Positions 17,684 through 26,848 are shown, counted from the stretch's first letter. The stretch: DNA of 64,000 bases from Roseomonas elaeocarpi (GCF_042433915.1 NZ_JBHLUN010000011.1:13892-77891), one strand, 5' to 3'. Translations and numbers: made by a program. Notes: generated by a model from the letters alone, not told the origin.

Positions 17684-18718
17684 TCAGCGCATCGGCGGCG
17701 GGTATTGCAGGCCACCCTTGTTCCACAGGTTGTTCGGGCCGCGCTGCACGCCCATCGGGGTGATGTTACGGTCCCAGACCTCGCCGTAGTTGCCGACCTG
17801 CTTCACGACGTTCACCGCCCAGGCGGGATCGACGCCCATCATCTTGCCCAGGTCGCCGGTCTTGCCCATGAAGCGCTGGACGTCCGGGTTGTTGCTGTCG
17901 ATGAAGCTGTCGATGTTCTTGGAGGTGATCCCCAGCTCCTCGGCCGTCAGCTGCGCGAAATGCGTCCAGCGCACGATGTCGAAGAACTTCCAGTCGCCCT
18001 TGCGCACCATCGAGCCCAGCGGCTCCTTGGAGATGATCTCCGGCAGCAGCGTGTACTGCCCGGCATTCGGGCCCTGCGCGTAGCGGAATGCCGCGAGCGA
18101 GGAAGCGTCGGTGGTGTAGGCGTCGCAGCGGCCGGTGATGAAGGCGTTGTGGATTTCCTCGAGGTTCTCGATCACCACGGGGGTGAACTTCATGTTGTTG
18201 AGGCGGAAGTAGTCGGTCAGCGCCAGCTCGGTCGTGGAGCCCGGCTGCACGCAGACGGTGGCCCCGTCGAGCGCCTTGGCGCTGGTGACGCCGGAGCTCG
18301 TCTTCACCAGGAAGCCGGTGCCGTCGTAGAAGTTGACGCCCGCGAACTCCAGGCCCAGCGCCGCCTCGCGCCCCAGCGTCCAGGTGGTGGAGCGCACCAG
18401 CATGTCCACCTCGCCGGACTGCAGCGCGGTAAAGCGGTTCTGCGTGGTGGTCGGCACGAAGCGGACCTTGTTGGCATCGCCCAGGATGGCGGCGGCAACG
18501 GCCTTGCAGGTGTCGGAGTCGATGCCGCGCATCACGCCCTGGCTGTCGGGCAGGCTGAAGCCGACATTGTTGCCGGCGGTGCCGCAGAGCAGCTGGCCGC
18601 GCTGACGGATGGCGCCGATCGTGTCGGCCGCCGGCTGCTGCGCCGCCGCGTCGCGCATGGTGGGAATGGCGGCCAGAGCGACGGCGATGGCGGCCGTCGC
18701 AGCCTTGATCAGGCGCAT
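17684..18718 (-). CDS. AapJ-like general L-amino-acid binding protein
   Basis: Periplasmic family 3 solute-binding protein, 344 aa, of the AapJ/BztA group that serves broad-specificity L-amino-acid importers. After a signal peptide ending near DAAAQQ the mature protein begins IRQRGQLLCGTAGNNVGFSL, with the disulfide-forming Cys pair typical of AapJ (LLCG and DTCK). ATG at 18718 is preceded by GGGGAG eight bases upstream; GTG at 18727 is less likely. No permease or ATPase gene is adjacent, so it is an orphan binding protein here. Confidence 0.9.
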   Translation of the reverse strand: MRLIKAATAAIAVALAAIPTMRDAAAQQPAADTIGAIRQRGQLLCGTAGNNVGFSLPDSQGVMRGIDSDTCKAVAAAILGDANKVRFVPTTTQNRFTALQSGEVDMLVRSTTWTLGREAALGLEFAGVNFYDGTGFLVKTSSGVTSAKALDGATVCVQPGSTTELALTDYFRLNNMKFTPVVIENLEEIHNAFITGRCDAYTTDASSLAAFRYAQGPNAGQYTLLPEIISKEPLGSMVRKGDWKFFDIVRWTHFAQLTAEELGITSKNIDSFIDSNNPDVQRFMGKTGDLGKMMGVDPAWAVNVVKQVGNYGEVWDRNITPMGVQRGPNNLWNKGGLQYPPPMR

Positions 18719-18803
18719 GGAGGTCACTCCCCGGCGGTTCCGGAAATCGGAACCATTGGGGGCAAGGTTCGCTTTCGCGAAGCTCGGCTCACAAGTGCCT
18801 AAA

Positions 18804-20408
18804 TTATTCCCATTCGATGGTGCCGGGCGGCTTGCTGGTCACGTCGTAGGCAACGCGGTTGATCCCGCGCACTTCGTTGACGATCCGATTGGCAACGCGC
18901 GACAGGAAGGCCACTTCGAAGGGGTAGACATCCGCCGTCATGCCGTCGGTCGAGGTCACGGCGCGAAGCGCGCAGGCCTGGTCATAGGTGCGGCCGTCGC
19001 CCATCACGCCCACGGTGCGAACCGGCAGCAGCACCGCGAAGGCCTGCCAGATGGCGTCGTAAAGGCCGGCGGAGCGGATCTCCCCCAGGAAGATCGCGTC
19101 GGCCTTCTGGAGGATCTGCACCTTCTCGCGCGTGACCTCGCCCGGGATGCGGATCGCGAGGCCAGGCCCCGGAAACGGGTGGCGGCCGACGATCGCCTCC
19201 GGCATGCCGAGCTCGCGACCCAGGGCGCGGACCTCGTCCTTGAACAGGTCGCGCAGCGGCTCCACCAACTGCATCCGCATGTGCTCCGGCAGGCCGCCCA
19301 CGTTGTGGTGCGACTTGATGGTGACGGAAGGGCCGCCGGTGGCGGACACGCTCTCGATCACGTCCGGGTAGAGCGTGCCCTGGGCCAGGAAGTCGGCGCC
19401 ACCGAGCTTGGCCTGCTCTTCCTCGAAGACCTCGATGAACAACCGGCCGATGGTCTTGCGCTTCACCTCCGGGTCGGTGGTGCCGGCGAGCTGGCCCAGG
19501 AACAGGTCGGAGGCGTCGCGGTGAACCAGCTTGATGTTGAAGCGGTCGCGGAAGGTGGACACCACCTGCTCGGTTTCGCCGCCGCGCATGAGGCCGTGGT
19601 CGACGTAGATGCAGGTGAGCTGGTCGCCGATCGCCTCGTGGATCAGCACCGCGGCCACCGAGGAATCGACGCCGCCGGAGAGGCCGCAGATCACCTTGCC
19701 GGTGCCGACCTGGGCGCGGATGCGGGCGATGGCCTCGGCGCGGAAGGCCGCCATGGTCCAGTCGCCGGCGCAGCCGCAGACCGCGTGGGTGAAGTTGCGC
19801 AGCAGCTGCGCGCCGTGCGGGGTGTGCACGACCTCAGGGTGGAACTGGATGCCGTAGAAGTGGCGGCTGTCGTCAGCCACCATGGCGAAGGGCGTGCCCT
19901 CGCTGGTGGCGACGATGCGGAAGCCCTCGGGCAGGGCGGCGACGCGGTCGCCGTGGCTCATCCAGACCTGCTCGCGCGCGCCGGGGGACCAGACCTCCTG
20001 CGTCAGGGCGCAGGCCTCGGCCACCTCGACATAGGCGCGGCCGTATTCCTGGTGGTCGCTCTTCTCGACCTTACCGCCGAGCTGCATGCACATCGTCTGC
20101 TGGCCGTAGCAGATGCCCAGCACCGGGAGGCCCAGCTCGAACACCAGCTGCGGGGCGCGGGGGCTGCCCTCATCCACGGTGGAGGCGGGGCCACCGGACA
20201 GGATGATGCCGCGCGGCGCGAAGGCCTGGATGCGCTCGGGCGCGGCGGTGAAGGGCCAGACCTCGCAGTAGACACCGGACTCGCGGACGCGGCGCGCGAT
20301 CAGCTGCGTCACCTGGCTGCCGAAGTCGAGGATGAGGATGCGGTCGTGCCCGCCCGCTGCGGGCTCGGCAACGGGGGCGGTGGGATTCGTCGCGGTCTGG
20401 TCGGCCAT
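18804..20408 (-). CDS. guaA: GMP synthase (glutamine-hydrolysing)
   Basis: Converts XMP, ATP and glutamine to GMP in the cytosol; 534 aa, close to the usual length plus a 20-residue N-terminal extension. The class I glutamine amidotransferase domain spans about residues 22-210 with nucleophile Cys100 in LGICYGQQ. The ATP pyrophosphatase domain follows with the P-loop GLSGGVDSS, and the C-terminal dimerisation domain ends in the standard KPPGTIEWE. It lies downstream of guaB on the same strand, with a methyltransferase and a GNAT gene between them. Confidence 0.97.
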   Translation of the reverse strand: MADQTATNPTAPVAEPAAGGHDRILILDFGSQVTQLIARRVRESGVYCEVWPFTAAPERIQAFAPRGIILSGGPASTVDEGSPRAPQLVFELGLPVLGICYGQQTMCMQLGGKVEKSDHQEYGRAYVEVAEACALTQEVWSPGAREQVWMSHGDRVAALPEGFRIVATSEGTPFAMVADDSRHFYGIQFHPEVVHTPHGAQLLRNFTHAVCGCAGDWTMAAFRAEAIARIRAQVGTGKVICGLSGGVDSSVAAVLIHEAIGDQLTCIYVDHGLMRGGETEQVVSTFRDRFNIKLVHRDASDLFLGQLAGTTDPEVKRKTIGRLFIEVFEEEQAKLGGADFLAQGTLYPDVIESVSATGGPSVTIKSHHNVGGLPEHMRMQLVEPLRDLFKDEVRALGRELGMPEAIVGRHPFPGPGLAIRIPGEVTREKVQILQKADAIFLGEIRSAGLYDAIWQAFAVLLPVRTVGVMGDGRTYDQACALRAVTSTDGMTADVYPFEVAFLSRVANRIVNEVRGINRVAYDVTSKPPGTIEWE

Positions 20409-20539
20409 GGCGGCGCGAAGCATGTCCGGGGCGGCAGCGTCAAGCCATTCGGCGGCAGAACAGCCCTGCCCTGCCCGTCAAGCGGGCGTGAAGCACCCGG
20501 TAGCGGCCACGAGACACCGGAAAAGGTGCCGGGCTGGCC

Positions 20540-21109
20540 TCAGGATTCCTGCGTGAAGGCTGTGGCCGCGAGCAGCGTTTCGATCGGGTTCCAGGCCAGT
20601 GCGGTCTGTTCCACCGCCTCGCCGCCGACCTGGATGGCTTCGCGTGCCACCGGCCGCCCGCCCAGGTGGCGGTAGAAGAAGCGAGCATTGTTGCCCGACA
20701 GCACCCAAAGCATCGCCGAGCCGCAGCCGATCGCGGCGAGGTGGGCCGCCGAGGCGCGCATCAGGCGCCGCCCGATGCCCCGATCGCGGTAGTCGGTCAG
20801 GACGTAGAGCGTCTCGATCTCGCCCTCCGCGAAGTCGGCGCCGCCAAGGCCGGTCCGGCGGACCTTACGGGCGGAGGCGAAGCCCACGATCCGGCGCGGA
20901 TCGGCGGCGGTTTCCGCCACGAACACCGCTTCCTCGCCGCGCCGGGTCAGCATGCCGTGGCCGTAGCCGGCCGCGATGCGGCGCTGGGAAAGCTCGGCCA
21001 GGTAGCCATGTGGCAGGAGGCCTGCATAAGCATCCTGCCAGGCGGCGACGTGCACCGCCGCGATGGCGGCGGCATCCTCGGGACGGGCGCGCCGGATGCA
21101 GGTGTTCAT
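20540..21109 (-). CDS. GNAT family N-acetyltransferase
   Basis: A 189-aa acetyl-CoA-dependent acetyltransferase of the RimI-like group. The acetyl-CoA pyrophosphate loop RDRGIGRRLM is near residue 112 and the VLSGNNARFFYRHLGG segment that closes the fold follows. The acceptor substrate is unknown. Its start overlaps the stop of the upstream rRNA methyltransferase gene by four bases, so the two are co-translated. That tempts a link to ribosome modification, but this is inference. Confidence 0.88.
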   Translation of the reverse strand: MNTCIRRARPEDAAAIAAVHVAAWQDAYAGLLPHGYLAELSQRRIAAGYGHGMLTRRGEEAVFVAETAADPRRIVGFASARKVRRTGLGGADFAEGEIETLYVLTDYRDRGIGRRLMRASAAHLAAIGCGSAMLWVLSGNNARFFYRHLGGRPVAREAIQVGGEAVEQTALAWNPIETLLAATAFTQES

Positions 21110-22485
21110 GTGACTGCGGGATCGCTGCTCGCACGGGTTGTGGTATCGGACCGGGGAACGGCAACTTCGGTACGCTCAAGTACGGCGCAGAAGAAGCCGT
21201 CCGTTCCATGGCTGTGCGGCGCCAGCGCCATGAAATCGCCCTCTCCCGGCGCTGTGTCCACTACCGAACCGAGTGCCGCAAGGCTCTGTTTCCAGGCCTC
21301 TTGCAGCGGCACGACACGGAATTCCGGGCGACGTTCGAGCAGGTTCTGCACCTGTGCCTCATCCTCTTCGGGGAGCACGGAGCAGGTAGCGTAAACCAGC
21401 TTTCCGCCGGGGCGCACCAGGGAAGCAGCCCGATCCAGGATTGCTCTCTGTTTGGTGACAAGCTCGTTAAGGTCAAATTCACCCGTGCGGATTCTCGCGT
21501 CCGGGTTGCGGCGCCATGTCCCCGTGCCCGTACAAGGTGCATCCACCAGAACGCGGTCGAACTGGGCGGCACGGCGCTTCGCCCAGCGGTCACCGGCCTC
21601 GAGCAAGTGGGTTTCGGCATTGTCCACACCGGCGCGACGGAGTCGCTGGGCGGCACCGGTCAGGCGAGGGGCGGACACGTCGCAGGCGGTGATGCGCCCC
21701 CGGTTGTTCATGCTGGCCGCCATGGCCAGCGTCTTGCCGGCCGCACCGGCGCAGTAATCGGCCACCCGCATTCCTGGGCGCGCATCGGCCAGCAGGGCAA
21801 TGAGCTGCGAGCCTTCGTCCTGGATCTCGACCAGCCCGTCGCGGAAGGCTTTGCTCGCCAGGATGGGTCGGCGGTCGGCGATGCGCAGGCCCCAGGGCGA
21901 GAAGGGCGTGGGCGTGGCCGGGATGCCCTCGGCGGCCAGGGCCGCCAGGGCACCGTCGCGCGTGGTTTTCAGCAGGTTGGCGCGCAGGTCGAGCGGCGCC
22001 GCTTCCGCCATCGCCTCGGCCGCGGCCGGCAGCGCATCGCCAAAGCGGGCCTGGAAGCCGGGCATCACCCAGTCCGGCAGGTTGAGGCGCAGGTTCTCCG
22101 GCATCTCGGCACGCACCAGCGGCGGGCGCAGCGCGGCCAACACCCGGCGTTCCTCGGCATCGAGGGGTGCTTCGGCATAAGGGCCCTGCTCGCTGAAGGC
22201 GGCCACGACGCCCTGGAGCGAGCCGCCGCCCATCAGCACCATCTGCGCCGCCACCAGCAGGCGCGCGGTCGGCTCGGCGCCCAGCTTGCGCAGCCGCCAG
22301 TCGAGGCGGAGGCGTTCGCGCACCACGGCCCAGGCGCGCTCCGACACGGCGCGGCGGTCGCTGCTGCCGATGTAGCGGCGGGCGCGGAAGAACTCGTTGG
22401 CCACCGCGTCGGCCGGACGGCGAGGCTGGTCTTCCATCGCGCTCAACAGTGCGACGGTGGCGGCAAGGCGGGCGGCGGGGGTCAT
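21106..22485 (-). CDS. RsmB-type rRNA (cytosine-5)-methyltransferase
   Basis: NOL1/NOP2/Sun family methyltransferase, about 459 aa, that transfers a methyl group from AdoMet to C5 of a cytosine in rRNA. The AdoMet loop is VADYCAGAAGKTLAMA, and the two catalytic cysteines are in VDAPCTGTG and YATCSVLPEE. The N-terminal 130 residues are helical and could be the NusB-like RNA-binding part of RsmB, although the homology is weak. ATG at 22485 was chosen at the start of the helical domain; no good ribosome site is seen. It precedes the GNAT gene with a four-base overlap. Confidence 0.88.
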   Translation of the reverse strand: MTPAARLAATVALLSAMEDQPRRPADAVANEFFRARRYIGSSDRRAVSERAWAVVRERLRLDWRLRKLGAEPTARLLVAAQMVLMGGGSLQGVVAAFSEQGPYAEAPLDAEERRVLAALRPPLVRAEMPENLRLNLPDWVMPGFQARFGDALPAAAEAMAEAAPLDLRANLLKTTRDGALAALAAEGIPATPTPFSPWGLRIADRRPILASKAFRDGLVEIQDEGSQLIALLADARPGMRVADYCAGAAGKTLAMAASMNNRGRITACDVSAPRLTGAAQRLRRAGVDNAETHLLEAGDRWAKRRAAQFDRVLVDAPCTGTGTWRRNPDARIRTGEFDLNELVTKQRAILDRAASLVRPGGKLVYATCSVLPEEDEAQVQNLLERRPEFRVVPLQEAWKQSLAALGSVVDTAPGEGDFMALAPHSHGTDGFFCAVLERTEVAVPRSDTTTRASSDPAVT

Positions 22486-22731
22486 GCGGTGGTGCTGCTC
22501 ATGATGGGAACACCCCGGACGGGTGGACGGGCGGAGGGTTCCGCCCGGCCACCGGTGCCGGGGCGTCAAGGTTCAGGGCCGGACGGTGGCGGGTCCGCGA
22601 CGGTGAAAGTGGCGGTGGGGCGGCCCGGTTGCGGCGGCAGGTGGCGCCGGCGGGGCGCCGCGTGCGGTCCTGGCGCCGGGCTCAGCCCGACGCGCGAGGG
22701 CGCCACCGCCTGATGGTGGCCGGAAGAACCA

Positions 22732-22762
22732 GGGCGGGGCCGTGACTGGCCCGGCCCCTCCC
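22732..22762 (-). terminator. Hairpin just after guaB stop
   Basis: On the minus strand, starting five bases after the guaB stop codon, an 11-bp stem with a single mismatch forms between 22752-22762 and 22732-22742 around a nine-base loop. A short U-rich stretch (CUUCUU on its transcript side) follows a few bases later. A plausible terminator for guaB, separating it from the downstream methyltransferase. Confidence 0.5.
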
Positions 22763-22766
22763 AGGC

Positions 22767-24263
22767 TTACTCGGCGCGGTAGTTCGGCGCCTCGCGGGTG
22801 ATGGCGACGTCGTGGACGTGGCTTTCGCGCAGGCCCGCGTTGGTGATGCGGCGGAAGCGGCAGTTGGTCTGCATCTCCGCCATGGTGGCGCTGCCGGTAT
22901 AGCCCATGGCCGAGCGCAGCCCGCCCACGAGCTGATGGATCACCGCGCCCACCGGGCCCTTGTAGCCGATGCGGCCCTCGATGCCCTCGGGCACGAACTT
23001 CAGGCTGTCGGACACTTCCGCCTGGAAGTAGCGGTCGGCCGAGCCGCGCGCCATGGCACCCAGCGACCCCATGCCGCGATACGACTTGTAGGAACGGCCC
23101 TGGTAGAGGAAGACCTCGCCCGGCGCCTCGTCGGTGCCGGCGAAGAGCGAGCCCATCATCACGCAGTCGGCGCCGGCCGCGATGGCCTTGGCGATGTCGC
23201 CCGAGGTGCGGATGCCGCCGTCGGCGATGGCGGGCACGTTGCGCTCATGCGCGGCGGCGGCGGATTCCAGCACCGCGGTCAGCTGCGGCACGCCGACGCC
23301 CGCCACGATGCGGGTGGTGCAGATGGAGCCCGGGCCGATGCCGATCTTGATGGCGTCGGCGCCGGCCTCGATCAGGGCGATCGCGGCCTCAGGCGTCGCG
23401 ATGTTGCCGGCGATGACCTGGACGCTGTTGCTCATCTGCTTGACGCGCTCGACCGAGCGCAGCACGCCGGCCGAGTGGCCGTGGGCGGTGTCCACCACGA
23501 TCACGTCGACCTCGGCGGCCACCAGCGCCTCGGCGCGGCGGATGCCGTCCTCGCCGGTGCCGGTGGCGGCGGCGACGCGCAGGCGGCCCAGCGCGTCCTT
23601 GATCGCGGTCGGGTTGGTGCGGGCCTTGTCCATGTCCTTCACGGTGATCAGGCCGACGCAGCGGTACTGATCGTCCACCACCAGCAGCTTCTCGATGCGG
23701 TGCTTGTGCAGCAGCGCGCGGGCCTGGTCGGGGGTGGCGTCGTTGAGGACGGTGACGAGGTTCTCGCGCGTCATCAGCTCGTAGACGCGCAGGTTGGGGT
23801 CGTTGGCGAAGCGCACGTCGCGCGAGGTGACGATGCCCACGAGGCGCTTGCTGTCGCGCTCCACCACCGGGATGCCGCTGATGCGGTGCTGGTCCTGCAG
23901 GGCGCGGACATCGGCCAGCGTCTGGTCGGGGTGGATGGTGACGGGGTTCACCACCATGCCGCTCTCGAACTTCTTGACGCGGCGGACCTGGGCGGCCTGC
24001 TCCTCGATCGAGAGGTTCTTGTGGATCACGCCGATGCCGCCGGCCTGGGCCATGGCGATGGCCATGGGGTTCTCGGTCACGGTGTCCATCGCGGCCGACA
24101 TCAGCGGGATGTTCAGCCCGATCTCGCGCGTCAGGCGGGTGCGGGTGTCCGTCTGGTTCGGCAGCACGGTGGAATAGCCCGGCACCAGCAGCACGTCGTC
24201 GAAGGCGAAGGCCTCCTCGAAGCGGTGACGCGTCTCGATGCGGGGAAGTGTCTCTGATGCCAT
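22767..24263 (-). CDS. guaB: Inosine-5'-monophosphate dehydrogenase
   Basis: Oxidises IMP to XMP with NAD, the committed step toward guanine nucleotides; 498 aa, normal length. The TIM-barrel catalytic domain is split by two CBS domains at about residues 100-215, which bind nucleotides for regulation. The catalytic loop GSICTTR carries Cys315, the phosphate motif GGIRTSGD follows, and the mobile flap contains YRGMGSLGAM. Start ATG at 24263 has AGAGG upstream. It shares strand with rlmE and ppx upstream and guaA downstream. Confidence 0.97.
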   Translation of the reverse strand: MASETLPRIETRHRFEEAFAFDDVLLVPGYSTVLPNQTDTRTRLTREIGLNIPLMSAAMDTVTENPMAIAMAQAGGIGVIHKNLSIEEQAAQVRRVKKFESGMVVNPVTIHPDQTLADVRALQDQHRISGIPVVERDSKRLVGIVTSRDVRFANDPNLRVYELMTRENLVTVLNDATPDQARALLHKHRIEKLLVVDDQYRCVGLITVKDMDKARTNPTAIKDALGRLRVAAATGTGEDGIRRAEALVAAEVDVIVVDTAHGHSAGVLRSVERVKQMSNSVQVIAGNIATPEAAIALIEAGADAIKIGIGPGSICTTRIVAGVGVPQLTAVLESAAAAHERNVPAIADGGIRTSGDIAKAIAAGADCVMMGSLFAGTDEAPGEVFLYQGRSYKSYRGMGSLGAMARGSADRYFQAEVSDSLKFVPEGIEGRIGYKGPVGAVIHQLVGGLRSAMGYTGSATMAEMQTNCRFRRITNAGLRESHVHDVAITREAPNYRAE

Positions 24264-24397
24264 GGGCGGGGGCCTCTCGTGGGGCGGGCGCTGCCGCGAC
24301 CTTGGCGAGCCCTCCTACGCCCCTCCCCCGCGTCGTGGCAAGCGCCGTTGCGCACGCGCAGGGCAGCCCCGCAACAGCGCCTTCCCTGAGGGGTTGT

Positions 24398-25096
24398 TCA
24401 GCCGGCCTCCGGGTCGCGGCCAGCGGCATTGTTGCCGCGGAAGCCCTGCGCCACCACGAAGGCCTCGGCGCTGTCCTTGCGGCTCGAGGGCGGCTTCGCG
24501 TGGCGCACCTGGGCGTAGTCGCGCTTGAGGTCGGCCAGCAGCGTCCGCTCGGTGCCGCCCTGGAAGACCTTGGCCACGAAGGCGCCGTCGGGTGCCAGCA
24601 CGCGCCGGGCGAAGTCGGCCGCGAGCTCCACCAGCGCCATGATCCGCAGGTGGTCGGTGGCGTTGTGGCCGATGGTGTTGGGCGCCATGTCCGACAGCAC
24701 GAGGTCGGCCGGGCCGGCCAGCGCCTCCAGCACGGCGTCCTCGCCCGCCTGTTCGGAGAAGTCGCCCTGCAGGATGGTGACGCCGGCCATCGGCTCCATC
24801 GGCAGGAGGTCCAGCGCCACGATCCGCCCGCGGTCGCCGATCACCTTGCTGGCCGCCTGGGTCCAGCCGCCGGGTGCGGCGCCGAGATCCACGATCCGCT
24901 GGCCCGGCTTGAACAGCTTGAAGCGCTCGTCCAGCTCCAGGATCTTGAAGGCGGCACGCGAGCGCCAGCCCGCGGCCTTGGCGGCGCGGACGTAGGGATC
25001 GTTGATCTGCCGCTCCAGCCAGCGCTGCGAGGAGGTGCTGCGGCTCTTGGCGGTGCGCAGGCGGGTGGTGAGGCCGCGTTCAACGGGAGGTTTCAT
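24398..25096 (-). CDS. rlmE: 23S rRNA (uridine-2552-2'-O)-methyltransferase
   Basis: FtsJ/RrmJ-type methyltransferase, about 232 aa, that methylates the ribose of U2552 in the A loop of 23S rRNA late in 50S assembly. The AdoMet loop is VDLGAAPGGWTQAA. The catalytic tetrad K-D-K-E is visible in AAFKILEL, LVLSDMAPN, FVAKVFQGG and SAEAFVVAQGF. Start at 25096 (MKPPVERGLT) avoids a 14-base overlap with ppx that an ATG at 25132 would create. It follows ppx by about 22 bases. Confidence 0.93.
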   Translation of the reverse strand: MKPPVERGLTTRLRTAKSRSTSSQRWLERQINDPYVRAAKAAGWRSRAAFKILELDERFKLFKPGQRIVDLGAAPGGWTQAASKVIGDRGRIVALDLLPMEPMAGVTILQGDFSEQAGEDAVLEALAGPADLVLSDMAPNTIGHNATDHLRIMALVELAADFARRVLAPDGAFVAKVFQGGTERTLLADLKRDYAQVRHAKPPSSRKDSAEAFVVAQGFRGNNAAGRDPEAG

Positions 25097-25118
25097 CGGG
25101 GGGCTTATCGAACGCCGT

Positions 25119-26156
25119 TCAGGCGGACGCAAAGGCTGCGTCGCGCCGCGCCGGCTGGCCGCGATTCCCGCGCATCATGCGCAGGAGCATCCCTTCCCGT
25201 AGGCCACGGTCGCACACCGTCAGGCTGGCGGTCGGCCAGGTCCGGCGGATGGCGGCGAAGATGGCGCAGCCGGGCAACACGAAGTCGGCACGCTCGGAGC
25301 CGATGCAGGGGTGTGCCGCCATGCCCTTGCGGCCGGTGTCCTGCAGCCACTTCAGCGCGGCGTCGGCGTCGCAGCAGTGCAACACCTGCCCGTCCACCCG
25401 CGGACGGGAATAGCGCGGCAGGTCCAGCACGATGCCGGCCAGGGTGGTGACGGTGCCGCTGGTGCCCATCAGGCGGACGCCGCCGGCGCGCATCTCCTGG
25501 CGGATACGGTGGACCTCGTCGAAGGGCTCCAGCCGGCTGGCCAGTTCCTCCACCAGGGCGGAGAACCCGTCCGGCGTGTTGCAGAAGCGGCCCGCCTGCT
25601 CCGACACGGTGACCACGCCGACCGGAACCGACATGTAGCCGATCAACGACGGGAGGTCGTCCGGCTCCTGCGGGGCACGGATCCAGGCGATCTCGGTCGA
25701 GCCGCCGCCGATGTCGAACAGCAGCGCCCGCCGGTCGCCCCACCGCAACAGGGGTGCGCAGGACTCCATCGCCAGCGCCGCTTCCTCGCGCGGGGTGATC
25801 ACCTCGATCGGCAGGCCCAGGGCTTCCTCGGCGCGCTGGAGGAAGGCGGCGCCGTTGCTGGCGCGGCGGCAGGCCTCGGTGGCCACGGCGCGGGCCGAGC
25901 GGAGAGGACGCCGGGCCAGCTTGCCCTGGCAGACCGCCAGGGCGTTCAGGGCGCGGTCCATCGCCGCCGGGCTGAGCGCGCCGGTCGCCCCCAGCCCCTC
26001 ACCCAGGCGCACGATGCGGCTGTAGCTGTCGAGAACCCGGAATCCGTCCGGGCCGCCGGGGGTGGCCACGAGAAGACGGCAGTTGTTGGTGCCCAGGTCC
26101 AGGGCCGCGTGGACGGCCGCCGGTTCGGTTCTGGACGAGGTGATCTGGCTCATCAT
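25119..26156 (-). CDS. Ppx/GppA family exopolyphosphatase
   Basis: Sugar-kinase/actin-fold phosphatase, about 345 aa, that hydrolyses inorganic polyphosphate or the pppGpp 5'-phosphate. Nucleotide-binding blocks are ALDLGTNNCRLLVA at the N-terminus and LLFDIGGGSTEIAW in the middle. It lacks the long C-terminal HD-like domain of E. coli Ppx, being the short alphaproteobacterial form, so the choice between Ppx and GppA activity is open. Two adjacent ATG codons at 26156 and 26153 are candidate starts; a TTG at 26201 is a less likely alternative. It lies immediately upstream of rlmE, a common pairing in alphaproteobacteria. Confidence 0.88.
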   Translation of the reverse strand: MMSQITSSRTEPAAVHAALDLGTNNCRLLVATPGGPDGFRVLDSYSRIVRLGEGLGATGALSPAAMDRALNALAVCQGKLARRPLRSARAVATEACRRASNGAAFLQRAEEALGLPIEVITPREEAALAMESCAPLLRWGDRRALLFDIGGGSTEIAWIRAPQEPDDLPSLIGYMSVPVGVVTVSEQAGRFCNTPDGFSALVEELASRLEPFDEVHRIRQEMRAGGVRLMGTSGTVTTLAGIVLDLPRYSRPRVDGQVLHCCDADAALKWLQDTGRKGMAAHPCIGSERADFVLPGCAIFAAIRRTWPTASLTVCDRGLREGMLLRMMRGNRGQPARRDAAFASA

Positions 26157-26221
26157 GATGGTGCTGTGGGCGATGATCCGTTCCCCTGCCTCGAACGGCA
26201 AGAGCTTTCGTCCGGGGGTGG

Positions 26222-26250
26222 TTGCGGGGTGCGGGAACGCATGCTATTCG
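26222..26250 (+). promoter_or_regulatory. Weak candidate promoter for tRNA-Gln
   Basis: TTGCGG (26222-26227) and TATTCG (26245-26250) are separated by 17 bases and end 37 bases before the tRNA. The -10 match is only partial. Between them and the tRNA, CCGTCA (26256-26261) and TGACGG (26279-26284) form an inverted repeat enclosing GGGG/CCCC, possibly a processed leader hairpin. Confidence 0.35.
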
Positions 26251-26287
26251 GCGCGCCGTCAGCACGGGGAAACACCCCTGACGGTGC

Positions 26288-26361
26288 TGGGGAATAGTTT
26301 AACGGTAGAACTCCCGACTCTGACTCGGGCAGTCTTGGTTCGAATCCAGGTTCCCCAGCCA
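26288..26361 (+). tRNA. tRNA-Gln (anticodon CUG)
   Basis: A complete 74-base cloverleaf with encoded CCA. The acceptor stem TGGGGAA pairs with TTCCCCA (26351-26357), the discriminator base is G at 26358 and CCA is 26359-26361. The anticodon stem CCCGA/TCGGG encloses the loop CTCTGAC with anticodon CTG at 26320-26322. The T-loop GGTTCGAATCC is standard. Decodes CAG. It stands alone between ppx and a set of small unknown genes. Confidence 0.97.
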
Positions 26362-26396
26362 ACATTCCTCAGATGTATGATCGCGCGGAATGTTTT
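26361..26396 (+). terminator. Hairpin terminator after tRNA-Gln
   Basis: AACATTCC (26361-26368) and GGAATGTT (26387-26394) form a perfect 8-bp stem around an 18-base loop, followed directly by two more T residues, giving TTTT. Position right after the CCA end makes it the likely tRNA transcription stop. From here to 26570 I see no gene. Confidence 0.6.
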
Positions 26397-26570
26397 CAGC
26401 CCCGGCCGGACCGGATTGTTGTGCTGCGCCTCCAGCGCCCTTTCACTACCTGAAAACGCGAGCCCGGACCGACACCAGCATTGGTTTACGCTCGTCCGGG
26501 CCAGGATGAGGTCGATCTGGGAAGTCTGGCCCCTGCGACGGCACGGAGCGCTTCTTCGCATGGAGGGAAC

Positions 26571-26810
26571 ATGGCGGCAGGAAATCTCCGTCCTGTCCTG
26601 AACCCTTCGCAGATGCGCTTTCCGAAAGCTGCAGTGGAGATCACCCATGACTCGCCTGATCCCGCCTTGCCGGACGTCGATTCGTGGGATTGGCTAAGCC
26701 GCTTCCTTCGGGCGGACCTGGCAACAGCACGCAGCCTGATCCCGGCCATCCTCGCATCCGTGCAGCGGCGCCACACCGCCCGGCCTCCGAATTGCCCGCA
26801 GCAGAGTTAA
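26571..26810 (+). CDS. Small protein of unknown function
   Basis: A 79-aa protein I do not recognise. ATG at 26571 has a purine-rich GGAGGG three to four bases upstream, which is why the longer version starting at 26481 was not used. The C-terminal half, DSWDWLSRFLRADLATARSL followed by IPAILASVQRRH, is predicted to be helical, and the tail is Pro/Arg-rich. Its stop codon (TAA at 26808-26810) is embedded in the TTAATGTTC element that begins the leader of the next gene. It is the first of three small genes after tRNA-Gln. Confidence 0.5.
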   Translation: MAAGNLRPVLNPSQMRFPKAAVEITHDSPDPALPDVDSWDWLSRFLRADLATARSLIPAILASVQRRHTARPPNCPQQS

Positions 26811-26848
26811 TGTTCCCTTTACGTTCCAGGATGCGCTAACATCCAGGC
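26807..26848 (+). promoter_or_regulatory. Leader element A, shared with the next small gene
   Basis: A 42-base leader directly before the ATG at 26849. It begins TTAATGTTC and ends with an inverted repeat, GGATG-cgctaa-CATCC, just before CAGGC-ATG. A leader of nearly the same length and layout occurs at 27213-27253. Neither has a normal ribosome site; the inverted repeat lies where one would be. Confidence 0.5.

Noticed and set aside
26361..26570. A possible prophage or integron attachment site at tRNA-Gln
   Set aside because: No integrase gene, and I noticed no repeat of the tRNA 3' end downstream. The palindrome there is better explained as a terminator.
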